Source: Flectonema sp. DT1601 (taxonomy: Eukaryota; Euglenozoa; Diplonemea; Diplonemida; Diplonemidae). From it: a stretch of 64,000 bases of DNA. A program made the translations under genes and the position numbers. Every line of letters starts with the position of its first letter. The stretch's first letter is position 1. The DNA lies in contig OZ025805.1 in the NCBI GenBank assembly GCA_964019425.1, positions 592,501 through 656,500 of the forward strand, read 5' to 3'. Below the pieces are notes generated by a model. It saw only the letters and a program-made list of their open reading frames with translations. It did no database searches and had not been told where the DNA came from. Positions 20,803-31,789 of the stretch are shown here, piece after piece.

Positions 20803-21157
20803 TTTTTTTAAGGTTTTTTTTTTTTTTTTTTTTTTTTGGTGTAAGCTGCAGTAGGAATTTAATGTGATCCATAGGACAATGGAGAACAAAGAAAAAAAAA
20901 AAATTAAAATTAAAACATCAAGAGTTGACCGTCTCTGCTATTGTCCGAAATCTGTGAGGGAGAAAGTTGACATAAATAAAGCTTTCATCAAATAGTGTCA
21001 CTGTATCAATATTATTATTCTTTGTTGGTGTGTAGTGTGAGCAGCTTTGCCTGGTCTTATGTTAATGTTTTATATTTTTTGTTTGTTCTTCAAAATTAAT
21101 TTCTTTGTAATTTTTTTTCTTTTGTCGGTCTTCTCCTTAGCCAAAGATTTCTGTTAC
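20803..21157. other. Spacer between small-protein genes
   Basis: Contains a T run (20815-20839) and an A run. No gene or RNA is recognised. Confidence 0.4.
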
Positions 21158-21483
21158 CTAAAAGAAATCATTACCCACAGCTTTAGCATTGGCTTGAACG
21201 TTATCGTTGATGGAGGCATTTCCTCCCATGCCTCCTGCAGACGCAGCAACGTCGAAAGCACCTCCGCTGCGGAACCTGTTGGGTATTGTTTAGGAGTGTT
21301 GACGGTGTGTAAGAAACGTTTTATCATAAAGAATACATACTTGTACTTACACATCCATCCATAATCAGAATCATTAGAACAGGACCCTCCAATAGCAGCA
21401 AAGCTTCCTCCCTTTCCCCAGGTATCTACCTTACCACTGTATTGGAAGTGGTTTCCAGTTTGTGGTCCACCGACGACAGGCAT
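21158..21483 (-). CDS. Small two-cysteine protein, paralogue A
   Basis: Two exons, 21347..21483 and 21158..21275, give 84 residues (MPVVGGPQTG..., ending AVGNDFF). The intron begins GTACAAG and ends AACAG; the junction codon is AA|G for Lys. The protein is Gly-, Ser- and Ala-rich with Cys at about 35 (GGSC) and 45 (WMCK). A second gene (21849..22174) encodes the identical protein although its second exon differs at ten codons plus the stop codon, all silent. This is direct evidence of selection on the protein and confirms the splice model. The function is unknown. Confidence 0.85.
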
Positions 21484-21549
21484 TAGTTTGTTGTGTTTTG
21501 TTTGTGTAATTCAACTGTACAATAAATTTAAATATTATTTCTCAATTAG

Positions 21550-21610
21550 TCACATAGGGGGGTGTAGTTATAGGTGGGAGGTTTACCAACAATGAAATAC
21601 CACTACGGGG
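21550..21610 (+). rRNA. Short 28S rRNA gene fragment
   Basis: Reads CACATAGGGGGGTGTAG, TATAGGTGGGAG, then AATGAAATACCACTAC, matching a conserved domain V segment of LSU rRNA. Thirty-one bases are identical to 15150-15180 inside the TIR element, but this copy keeps the AATGAAATACCACTAC box and the upstream CACATAGG that the element lacks. So it is an independent insertion of rDNA between the two duplicated small genes. Confidence 0.75.
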
Positions 21611-21794
21611 AATGGCTAGCTGACAATTAATTACGACATTACGTAGTTCACATTATTCTCCTTTACTTAAACCTGTTAAAATAATGAGAAGAAAAAATGT
21701 TATTTAGTGTTAAATGATTAAAAACAAATTTCAGCAGTGTATTTGCAATAAGTTAAGGCAGTGTACTGTAAAAGTGAATTGGAAGAGAAATAAT

Positions 21795-21828
<34 letters not shown>

Positions 21829-21848
21829 TTATCACCGTTGTAGTTGCA

Positions 21849-22174
21849 TCAGAAGAAGTCATTACCCACGGCTTTAGCATTGGCTTGAACGTTATCGTTG
21901 ATGGAGGCATTTCCTCCCATGCCTCCTGCAGACGCAGCGACATCGAAGGCCCCTCCACTGCGAAATCTGATTTTTAGTGTTTTTATTAAATGGTCAAATT
22001 CGTAATAAACACCAGATAAAAGAATACATACTTGTACTTACACATCCATCCATAATCAGAATCATTAGAACAGGACCCTCCAATAGCAGCAAAGCTTCCT
22101 CCCTTTCCCCAGGTATCTACCTTACCACTGTATTGGAAGTGGTTTCCAGTTTGTGGTCCACCGACGACAGGCAT
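21849..22174 (-). CDS. Small two-cysteine protein, paralogue B
   Basis: Two exons, 22038..22174 and 21849..21966, encode the same 84 residues as the gene at 21158..21483. Exon lengths (137 and 118) and intron phase are identical. Exon 1 and the first bases of the intron match the other copy at nearly every base, while the second exon has ten silent differences and TGA in place of TAG. This looks like gene conversion of exon 1 on an older duplication. A CAG lies 13 bases before the ATG. No function can be assigned. Confidence 0.85.
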
Positions 22175-22892
22175 GTGTAAGGTTACCCTGAAGTAAGTTA
22201 CGGTTATTAAAAGTAAGCTGTCTAACTGAATATTTGCTACCGCAACCAAGATATGATTTTCTCAGTCCTGCTAAAACTAAAAATATAATTTTAAAGGAAC
22301 AAAACAAATCACTTTGGTGGACTGTACGTCAACTGGTTGCTTCCTTTTTTTTTTCTTTCTCTGAAGTATCGTAAAGGTTTTTCTTTCTTTTTTTCCTTCT
22401 TCTTCTTTTTTTTTATATATCTCCGATCTCAAAATAATGTTTTCTCCGTCGAAACACTGCACTCGCGTTAATATACGTCTGAACGAAGAAAATTAGAAAT
22501 CGGGCGGTACAAATGTAACAAAAAAAATAAAAAGGAAAATAATCCGCTAGCTTTACTTTTTTATTATTGTTTTTACTTCCAACACTTTTATTTTGTTTTT
22601 GTGCGCAACTAGTACAAAAAATCCTAATAAAAGAATCGTTCAGCTACGCCGCCACAATTCTCTCTGCCGTTGTGGGTACAAAAAAAAAAAAAAAAAAAAA
22701 AAAAAGACTCACACGCTTGAGGGATAAAACGAAAAAGGGGGAAAAAGGACGTCCCCAAGTATCTGTCAATGGTACAATACAGAACTATTAAATATACTTT
22801 CACTCCTCAAGTATTGTTCACAAGTAATGATAGACATAATAAGAAGGTATTCTATCGTAGAATAAAACAGAAGGGGATGAGTTAGGAGGTGT
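22175..22892. other. Spacer, nothing recognised
   Basis: About 718 bases of mixed composition with T and A runs. No open frame longer than the homopolymer-derived ones and no RNA that I recognise. Confidence 0.4.
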
Positions 22893-24101
22893 TTACGCCT
22901 TCTGAGCGAGTGCCTTCGCAATGGTAGTTAGCTGGATGTTACTGGTTCCTTCATAGATGGCTCCAATCTTAGCGTCACGGTAGAACTTTTCAGCTGGGTA
23001 GTCCTTAACAAATCCAACTCCTCCCATCCACTCAACTGCTTGGGAAGCAACTTGTCCAGCAACTTGACTTGCGTAGAGCTTTGCCATGGCTGCATCCTGA
23101 ACAAAGTCTTCTCCGTTCATCTTCTTACGTGCAGCATTGTAGACCAATAGCTTAGCTGCTTGGATGTTTGTTGCTGCCTGAGCTTGTTGATGTTGCATTC
23201 CCTGGAAGCTACCAATAGCAGATCCGAATTGCTTTCTCTCTTGACAGTAGTTGAATGAGACATCAAATGCTCCCTGAGCAAGACCCAACATCTGTGCTGC
23301 GATACCAATTCTTCCTTCGTTTAAAACTTCAATAGCAATCTTGTATCCCTTACCTACTTCACCAATAACAGCGCTCTCATGTACAACACAGTCCTCTAGG
23401 ATGACTTCACATGTTGATGATGAACGAATTCCGAGTTTATTTTCTTTCTTACCAACTCTAATACCAGGGTTGTCCTTTGTTACAACAAAACAAGTGATTC
23501 CTCTGTGACCCTTTGAGAAATCAACATTAGCCATAACCAGGAATAGCTCAGCCTCACCACTGTTTGTAATCCAAAGCTTGTTTCCAGTGATGACGTAGTC
23601 ATTTCCTTTCTTAACGGCGGAAGTCTTTAGCGCAAATGCATCTGAGCCAGATCCAGCTTCAGATAAGCAGAAAGAACCAACAGAGCGAGATGCAAGCATC
23701 GTGAGATACTTCTTCTTTTGTTCTTCTGTTCCCCATCTAAAGAAAGCATTGTTAACGAGAGTGTTCTGAACGTCTACCATGACAGAGACGGATGGGTCAA
23801 CCTTTGCGAGTTCTTCTATAGCAAGAATTGAACCAAAGAAGCCCATATCAGCGCCTCCATAGTCAGAAGAGGTCTCTATTCCCATTAATCCATTGTCGAA
23901 ACACTTTTGAATAAGATCTGGGCACATCTCTTGCTTCTCATCCATCTCCATGACTTTTGGTGCGATTTCTGACTTTGCGAACTTTGCAACCATATCCTGA
24001 AGGGCTACTTCTTCATCCGACAAAGTAGTCAGACTAGGAAGAGTGTATCCCCTCTTCTGGGTAGCACGTAAACCGACACGTCCAAGTGAACGGGTGAACA
24101 T
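22893..24101 (-). CDS. ACADSB: Short/branched-chain acyl-CoA dehydrogenase
   Basis: A single open frame of 402 residues, the usual length of the family. The first 20 residues (MFTRSLGRVGLRATQKRGY) are a mitochondrial presequence. FAD-binding and signature motifs are present: CLSEAGSGSD, NKLWITNSGEAELFLV, GRIGIAAQMLG, QWMGGVGF-type VEWMGGVGFVKDYP, and the catalytic-base region IYEGTSNIQL with its Glu. The enzyme oxidises short branched acyl-CoAs (such as 2-methylbutyryl-CoA from isoleucine) to enoyl-CoAs in the mitochondrial matrix, passing electrons to ETF. The overall sequence is closest in feel to ACADSB, but short-chain dehydrogenase (ACADS) cannot be ruled out by eye. A CAG lies 16 bases upstream of the ATG. 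Confidence 0.92.
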   Translation of the reverse strand: MFTRSLGRVGLRATQKRGYTLPSLTTLSDEEVALQDMVAKFAKSEIAPKVMEMDEKQEMCPDLIQKCFDNGLMGIETSSDYGGADMGFFGSILAIEELAKVDPSVSVMVDVQNTLVNNAFFRWGTEEQKKKYLTMLASRSVGSFCLSEAGSGSDAFALKTSAVKKGNDYVITGNKLWITNSGEAELFLVMANVDFSKGHRGITCFVVTKDNPGIRVGKKENKLGIRSSSTCEVILEDCVVHESAVIGEVGKGYKIAIEVLNEGRIGIAAQMLGLAQGAFDVSFNYCQERKQFGSAIGSFQGMQHQQAQAATNIQAAKLLVYNAARKKMNGEDFVQDAAMAKLYASQVAGQVASQAVEWMGGVGFVKDYPAEKFYRDAKIGAIYEGTSNIQLTTIAKALAQKA

Positions 24102-27100
24102 ATTAGAAAACTTATTACTGTTGAATTAACATTACCTCATCTCTCAGAACGGAAACATCACAGGAAAGCAATCACCTTATTGTTTGGTATGAAATAGATA
24201 ATTTAAAAAAACAGCTATATTTTAACTAATAAATAACTCTGATAATGGACCACTAGTAAGAAATCACTCTGAGATGATGAAGATTAGAGGGAATGGGGAC
24301 TGCGTTGTTCGTTTGTTTGCTAACACGCTGGTTAGATCATATACCAATATTTACCTTTTTTTTTTATTTTTTTTTTTTTTTTTTTTAGTTAAAAAGAAAA
24401 CACCCCCCCCCCCAACCAGTCTTCACTACCCACCCAAAGTTCTTCCTTTTTTTAAAATTTTCTTTTTTTTTTTTTTTTTTTTTTAAAATAACACACTACG
24501 GGATACTACTCTTTGCCCAACCAAGTTACCATAACTTGCTTTTGAGATGGGAAAAAAAATAAAAATTCTTTCCCGTTTTTTTTTTTTTTTTTTTTTTCTT
24601 TTTCCCCCACTTCTTTTTCTTGCTTAGTTATTTAATTATTACTTCCTTATTATCTGTTTTAAATTTCTGTTCTTTATTCTTTTTTTCTTTTTGTTTACCT
24701 TCTTGTGCTGTTGACAGGACTTCTCGAGGGGAAGAAGAATGAGCAAATAATCTTACCAATAATTTCACCCTCTCTTTTTTTTTTATGGATTATTTCGGTG
24801 GGGGCGAAAAAAAAAAAAAGACACGCCCCCCCCCGCAGGCTATTCGCCGCTTGCTCACGGCACTATAGAGAAGCCCTGCGCAATCAGGGGGGGAAGACGG
24901 ATTGAAAAACAGCACTGGATGAGTTGGAGAGACTTTCTTTACAAGATTAACAACTGCATTATTTTAAAATGTAAAACAGAGATACACACTATTAAACGCC
25001 TTGTGTGCGCATTGCAGGGGGTGATAGCGCAGAGAGGGCAAGAACATACGTGAGAACGATACCAATGATGTGAACCAGAAAAACGGGAAACTATAAATAA
25101 AAGAAAGAATATCGAGGGGGGTTTGTTTTTAGTAATTTTTTATTGTTTTTGTTTTAAGTAGGGATGTATACTTATATTTTTTGTTTTTTTTTTTTACTTT
25201 TTTTTTTTGTTTTTTTTTTTTGTCATGGTTTTTTTTTGTTTTTGTTTTTTAGTTTTTTTTTATAATAAGATGAAGTTATTTTTTTTTGTGTTTTTTTTTT
25301 TTTGTTTTTTAGTTTTTTTTTGTTTTTTTTTTCCCCCTCGGGGGAAGGGGTCTGTAGGGAAGAGAAAGGGGTTGTTGCCAACCTCCTCTTGCGAAAACGA
25401 CAACTCGCAAATTTACCTTTTTATACCACTTGACGCTATTATGTTCTTTAAAAAAAAAATAACGAACCGACTCGTTGTTTGTAGTGCCTGCCAATCAAAA
25501 ACAAACAAATGTACCACCATGGTCTGTGTTTGAGGCAGGTTACAAAATAAAAGCCGGAAACTCGTTGAATTGTTTTTTTTTTTTTACATATGGTTAGGAT
25601 AAATGTACCACCATGGTATCCTTACAACATGTAATAGTAACTCGTTGAGTTTTGTTAAAAAAAACAAGTAAAATAAACCACTTCAGTCAATCCATCACAA
25701 AAACGGTAAAAAAAATGTACCACCATATATTACCAATATTTGAGTGTTGTTATGAAGACAGAGCCTTGCGTCACGGCTTCTCCGGGTTATTTTATTTTTT
25801 ATCTTTATTTTTTTATTTTTTTTATTGTTGTTGTCGTTATCAACGCCAGTGCTTAGCTACTTCTTTTCCTTAAACAGCAGGGAATGAAAAGAAAAAAAAA
25901 GAAGAAAAAAAAAAGGGCCTTGATTTACTATGAGAATAAGAAATAGGAGGGGAAGGGAGAAGTCATGATGGACACCTGTTCGTCAATGATGAGGACGTTG
26001 TGTCTGATACCGATTCTTTTCCATTCGTTTTTTTTTTTTTTTTTTTTTTTTTTTCTTTTTTATGTAAAAAAAGAGGGGATGGAAAAGAAAAAACCGTCAG
26101 CAACAGGTTGATGCTACGACAGGAGTTGAGGGAAGAGAAAAATAACTTTTTTAAAAAATTAAAATAAAAAGATATGGCTTATTAACACTAAAAGCTAAAG
26201 AGAAAAAAGTTAAAAAATGTGGAATGGAAAATAATGATAGTTTCTGTTCTTTAGTTTTAATCAAAAAAAATGATGTGTGTCCTAAGAGGGAGAAGAAGAA
26301 AAGGAAAAAATAATAATAAATGTGCGATCCTCTCCCACCCCCCTTACAAATGCACACACGCGTCACATACGTAGATTACTTCTGCTTAAAAAAAATCCTT
26401 CTATTTTTTTTATTCCGTTTTTTTTTTTTTTTTTTTTTTTTTAATTATTAATACCACAATACCATAGTAGCACTAAACCTCAGATGAAAAAAAAAAAAAA
26501 AAAAAAAAAAGGAAGGGAAGGGAACTAAGTTGCCTCTCCCTCCCTTATTCCTTCCTCGATTCCGTCTCAATTTAAAAACTTTATTCCCAATCTCCTATCA
26601 GTAGTAGTAGATACACCCTTTGGTGCAATGGAGATGGGAATTTTCTTCTTTTTTTTATTTCTTTTATTAAAGTTCTTTAAATTTTAAAAAAAAAAAAAAT
26701 CGAATAAGGCGGAAGAAGATCAGAAAATAAGGACCACCTCCGACCAAAAAAAAATTACCTCCTCGCTGAGATGCCCACCCGACCAGTGATTACGCGAAAA
26801 CCTGAATTAAGGCAGAAAATGCTATAAGATTTACAATAAAAAAAAAAGAAGAAAAAAATTAGTCTTAACAAACAAGGTAACCACACACAAGTAATCTTAA
26901 AAAAAATAAAAAACAATTCAAAAAAAAAGAAAAAAAAAATTATAATAAATAAACGGCTACGACTCCCCAACGTAAGTCCCTGTTATATATTCCTCACACA
27001 GAGTTTTTTTTTTTGAAAAAAATATGTTGCATCATTCACACCATCGTACTTTACAATATTAATACAAAAAAAAGAATAGCAGGAACAAAATAAAAATATA

Positions 27101-28271
27101 TATGAACCGCGTAATCACTAGTCGTTCTGTACACTTTTTTTTTTTTTTTTTTTTTAAAACTTGTCGTTTTTTTTTTTGTTTTTTTTTTTTAATAGGCTGT
27201 CGGAGCCATGCAGAAAAAAACACAGGGCTCGATTCACTCGGAAAAAAAATAAAAAAAGAGAAAAAGAAAAAAAAAATAGGGAACAGCACAGCTAGAAAAA
27301 ACTCGTACTAAACAAAAAAAAAAAAAAAAAAAAAACTAAGCTGACCAATACTTTTGGTACAACGTGCTGGTAAGTTCCTGATATTTATTTTTTTTTTTTT
27401 AATTACTATTTTTCCGAACACCCTCGTTGGCGGTTTTCTAACTCGATTTGCTTTTGCAATCGCTAGTCAGACACACGAGAGCGAAACGAAAGCTCGCTGA
27501 GGGTACAAAAAAAAAAAAAAAATGGAGAAAGGGGAAAATGAATATCACGGGAGTCACGCAAACCTCTTCGCACAATCGCAATGGACACAGAAGCCGACGA
27601 CAGCCAGACGGAACTCAGAGAGATTCAGGGGCGGTCTAACGGGAACAAACCGCCGACCAGCGTCCAACAAAACTCCCGGTCCGTTGCTTCGTTGCAACGT
27701 TGCTAAATCAACATGACAAAATGTAAACAGGAGAAGAAAAAAAATAATATAAGAAAAAAAAAAAAAAAAGAGAAAAATACAAGCCAAATAAGAATACCGT
27801 TGCTATTCTTTTCACTCCAATCGTGTAACTATGTCGATATATCACAACCTATGCAAATCTCTCAAGTTGACTAAAGCACATGTAGCGAAAAATACAATCA
27901 GTTGCTGACAAGCATTCCTCGCCTTGACAATGCTGATGCTATAAGAGAAAGGGGGTTGGTTTTTTTTTTTTTTTTTTTTTTTTTTGGTTTTTTTTTTTTA
28001 ATTTGCTTAGTCATCCTTGCCCCCCCTTTTTTTTTTTTTCTTTTCTTTATCTCTATGTTTCTGTTTACCATTTTTCTTTCATTTCATTTTTTTTTTTTTC
28101 ATTTCTTTATGACATGCCCCAATAACAGTTATCAAGGCGGAGCGCAAAAAAAAGGCGGGCAAGGTTCAACGAACAGAAACTAATTACCTTTACAAATAAT
28201 AATTAATATATAGCGGAGGCTGCTACAAGCTTATAAGGATTGCGTACCATATAAAACATGTCTTTTTGAGT
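24102..28271. other. Gene-free 4.2-kb spacer
   Basis: Dominated by T runs (24361-24390, 24463-24484, 26030-26055, 26419-26443, 27960-27985) with C tracts at 24403 and 24825. It includes a small tandem repeat at 25470-25726 and a 300-base island of balanced composition at 27420-27720. All open frames are low-complexity Phe or Lys runs. I see no gene. Confidence 0.5.
25470..25726. repeat. Degenerate triple tandem repeat
   Basis: The pair ACTCGTTG then ATGTACCACCAT occurs three times: 25470 with 25511, 25560 with 25604, and 25640 with 25716. The first two copies end in the palindromic CCATGG. The sequence between the motifs differs, so the unit has decayed or the motifs are functional sites. 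Confidence 0.5.
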
Positions 28272-31006
28272 TTAGACGATGTTTCCAACCTTGTATCCTC
28301 CTTCTTTCAGGGTACTTGTTGTAACGTGCTTAACGTAACCGAGAGACTGTGTTGGTGGTTGTTTATAATGAGCTGGTTTTTATGATTTTTTTTTGATGGG
28401 AAAAAAAAACATACCTTTCCGAGGGATCTGAGAGCCTTCTTAAGATCAGTCGCAAGCTCAGAGACGTATCCCTCTGAGTTTCTTAACCACAATTCCAAAC
28501 GACAATTGTCTTCCCACTTGACTTCAATCTTGACACCACAGATACGAGAACCGTATTTATTACTGAGAGACTCACCAGCACAAGACATCATTAGTGATGA
28601 CCATGATTCATCTACTTTATCAGTTTTGAATGCAACGTGAAGCTGACTTCCGTTCTTGTTTGCTTCATCATCCCAATCAGGAGCGATACCATCTCTAAAG
28701 AAGGCGTATGATGATTTCACAGCAAGGTTCGATGCCCTTGGAAGTAAGTCAGTAGTTCCCCAGAACTCCTCGATATCATTAACAACACAAAGCTTTCTTG
28801 CAGTAACCCACTCCTTCTCCTTTGGTGGTGGAGTGTACCAGAGTGCCCACTTGCTGTGCAGAGGATGGCGTCCCTGTTGTTTATTGTTTTTATTATTGTT
28901 GTTGTTGTTTCAACATCTAACCAAAACTATCAATTAATTTATTATTAGTAATGGTTGCATACGTTGGTTTCATCAGGCTTTTGTTCCTTCTCCTTTTCGC
29001 GTTCGGCCTTGGCACGCTGTTTTGTATTATTTGTTGTGAGTTGAGACATTAGAAGGAAAGTAAAGTAGTGAATGTGATGTATTTATATTTTTTCATACCA
29101 ATTCAGCTTCACGTTTCTCGGCTCTCTTGCGGGTTTCTTCCTCTTCCTGTGCTTTCTTTTCAGCCTCCTGTTCAAGACGCTCAGCTTCCTCCCGTTTGGT
29201 TCTCTCGTATGTTTCTTGGCAGACATCGACTTCGTTGTCTTCAATGTTAGCGTTAGCCTTGAAGACGGCGAGCATCTCTCTGTGGTTCATGTTCAACGTA
29301 TCGAATGCTGAGGCTACAATGTAGGAGGTGTCTTCAGGTGTAAATCTTAATACGAATGTTCCAGACGGAAATCCAGCTGCTTCCAAAAGTTTCTTCATCG
29401 AAACCTGTTCTGATTCTGGTGATTTCTTTAAAAGAGTGTAAACAGACTTTACGAGAACTGTTGGTTCAGCACAGTAAGCGATTGCCTTATCAATGTTTTC
29501 AGGTTCTAATGAAAGACGTCCCATCTTCATTCTCAGACCACTGAGGTCAGCAGGTGGAAAGTCAGGTTCTTTTACTAATTTAAAGCAGACGAATGTTCTG
29601 TTGTTCAGAACCTCATCGATCTCTTCAAGAGTAGACACTTCAGTTCCACAACAGATGCTGCAGGCCTGACCAATGTGGTCAGCCATACCGTTTTTAAATG
29701 ATTGAGAGTTTGGTTCAACAGCAGTTAGTACTGCAGTGTCACTAAAAGTAGCACCAGTTCCCTCTTCAACAGCGAAGCTAAATACGTCGTATTTCTTTGC
29801 TTCTTCCTGAGTTAAGAGGCTGACTTCCTTCTCACAGTGTTCCTTTTCTGTTGTGAGCTCAGTTAGATATTCATCAAAGTCCTTCTCAACAAGCTCTCTG
29901 CAGTTCTCAAGCCATAAGTTTGAGCAATTCATCAACTGCTCTTGTTTCTCTCTTTCCTGCTGTTCGATCGCTTCCTGCTCCTTGCGTCTAATTTCTTCTT
30001 CTTCCTTACGACGCAGAGTTTCCTTCTCTCGGACAGCTTCTCTCTGTTCCTGTTGTTCCTTGTTACGCTGGCTTGGTGGAACATACTTGCTAGGACCCCC
30101 ACCCCCAAGGGAGGCCCGGGCTGGTTGTGCTGCCACTGGTGCTTGCTGTCTGCCAACAACTTGTGCAGCGGTTGGCTGAACTGGTTCTGCTGGCTGCTGT
30201 GGTGGTAGTTGGTGTTGTTGCTGTTGTTGCTGTAGGTGTTGCTGCTGCTGCTGCTGCTGCTGCTGCATTTGCTGCTGCTGTAGGTGTTGCTGCTGCTGCA
30301 TTCGCTGCTGCTGCTGCTGATGTTGTTGTTGCTGTTGTTGGTGCTGGTGCTGTTGCTGGTGCTGCAGTTGTTGCTGTTGTGGTGGCTGCTGCTGCTGTGG
30401 TGGCTGCTGCTGTGGCGGCTGTTGCTGCTGTGGTGGCTGCTGTGGTGGTTGCTGCTGCTGTGGTGGTGGCGTTCCATCTGCCTTTCGTCTCCACGGCTTG
30501 CTTGCCTTGTTCCCCAAGTCCTTCAGGTCAGCGTGTGCTTGAGGTGGCTGAGGTTGTCCCTGTGGTGGTGGAGCCACGCCATTTGGAGCACCCTTTCCAC
30601 CAATACCTGAGTGATGAACTGAGAAGTGAGCCTGCTGATGCTGAGTAGGAGCGTGGTTGCCACCATGAGGAGCTCTGCCGTAGTACTGCATCTGCGATAT
30701 TTGTTGTTGGTATGCCTGAGCCTGTGCCTGTCCATAGTAGGATGATTGGTGGTGCGCGTGCTGATGATGGTGGTGGTGGTGGTGATGGTGGTGGTGATGG
30801 TGGTGGTGTTGCTGGTGCTGATGAGGGTGGTGGTGATGCTGCTGGTGCTGTTGCTGATGGTGGTGGTGGTGATGGTGGTGCTGATGTTGATGTTGATGTT
30901 GACCAACTTGAGGTTGGCGAGTTCTCGGGTTACTCTCACCTACTGACCCAAACCCCCTCCGACACTCGGGAGTGAACTTCGGAGCCCCCGAATTTAATGA
31001 AGACAT
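28272..31006 (-). CDS. eIF4E with long N-terminal extension
   Basis: Four exons, 29099..31006, 28963..29016, 28415..28873 and 28272..28346, all in phase 0, give 831 residues. The last 200 residues are a full eIF4E (cap-binding translation initiation factor): HPLHSKWALWY, KEKEW (cap-stacking Trp), EEFW, FFRDGIAPDWDDE (second cap-stacking Trp; the neighbouring Glu of human eIF4E is Asp here), LELWLRN, ending YKVGNIV. The Trp residues put it nearest class I. The N-terminal 630 residues hold poly-His and poly-Gln runs (residues about 35-280), a SKYVPPSQR motif near 310 like the eIF4E-contacting start of DDX3-type helicases, a charged Glu/Arg coiled coil, a PDZ-like segment, and a second coiled coil next to the eIF4E domain. 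The frame across the two short introns leaves little doubt that this is one protein. Confidence 0.85.
30180..30900 (-). repeat. CAG/CAC low-complexity tract (poly-Gln, poly-His)
   Basis: CTG and TGG trinucleotides on the plus strand encode Gln-rich and then His-rich runs in the eIF4E fusion. The antisense open frames of Leu, Val or Ala here are artefacts of this tract. Confidence 0.9.
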
Positions 31007-31741
31007 TTTGAGATGCCTGATGAAACAGAAATTTTAATATTTTTAATTACCAACTAATAAACAAGTACCAAATAATACACAAAGATATCACAAGAAGACG
31101 TTGAATTACCTGACAGGAAGGAAAGATCAATTATTAATAAAAAAAACCTTTTTTGTATTCAACAATCACAAGACTCACAAATACAAAAACAACAAAACAA
31201 AACAAAAACCCAAATATACAGCAACTGCTGAACTCTCATGGATCACATCGGAAAAACGAATCACTTCAGAAGAGTAAATCGTAACCAACGTCATGAGGAA
31301 CTCAATCAGGAAAAATGGTAGAAAAAATAAAAAAAGGAGGGGATACTAAATTAAAAAAAAAGAAAGAACTCCTGGACCAATCAACTATCCCATTCGTCTG
31401 TAGTGAAATCTTGAACATAAGAAATTCGGGGAAGGTTACTTGATACTGTAATTAAAAAAAGCACCCGAAAAAAAAAAAAAAAAAATACCCAACAACCGGC
31501 AATTTGAATATTGGAGAGTGGATATAAGTATTTCGATTTTTATAAACTACAACCGTATTATATGAATATAACAACGATAATTTAAAAAAAACTGTTTTTT
31601 AGGATTCCGAAAGTAATCTACATGCCTCCTACCATCGAGGGAGAGGAAAGATTACAACGCGAAGCTAAACACATAACTAATGATAATAAGGATTGGGTGC
31701 ATTACATGTCGTCTGTGTCAAGGAATCGGAGAATATCTGCT
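31007..31741. other. Spacer between eIF4E and PDZ genes
   Basis: About 735 bases, AT-rich; the right end (31560-31741) has more balanced composition and contains a 55-codon plus-strand frame, listed separately. Confidence 0.4.
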
Positions 31742-31789
31742 TCACGTCGAATTGTTATGGTTATTAGAGGCATTCAGTCGACTTTGTAA
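31622..31789 (+). CDS. Possible small plus-strand ORF (55 aa)
   Basis: An ATG opens a 55-codon frame (MPPTIEGEERLQREAKHI...) of charged, non-repetitive composition that ends in TAA inside the 3' end of the convergent PH/PDZ gene. A TTTTTTAG acceptor-like site lies about 20 bases upstream. It would be the only plus-strand gene. It could equally be chance, or a remnant of an exon. Confidence 0.2.
   Translation: MPPTIEGEERLQREAKHITNDNKDWVHYMSSVSRNRRISASRRIVMVIRGIQSTL

Noticed and set aside
27420-27500. H/ACA small nucleolar RNA
   Set aside because: The box order can be fitted, but the stems are weak and the match could be chance, so it is reported as a finding and not as an RNA gene.
24102-28271. 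A missed gene in the 4.2-kb spacer
   Set aside because: No frame with mixed composition longer than about 60 codons survives outside homopolymers, on either strand.
30090-30648. Long Ala, Leu and Val-rich frames on both strands opposite the eIF4E fusion
   Set aside because: They are other-frame readings of the CAG/CAC coding repeat; the sense frame joins in phase to downstream exons and to eIF4E.
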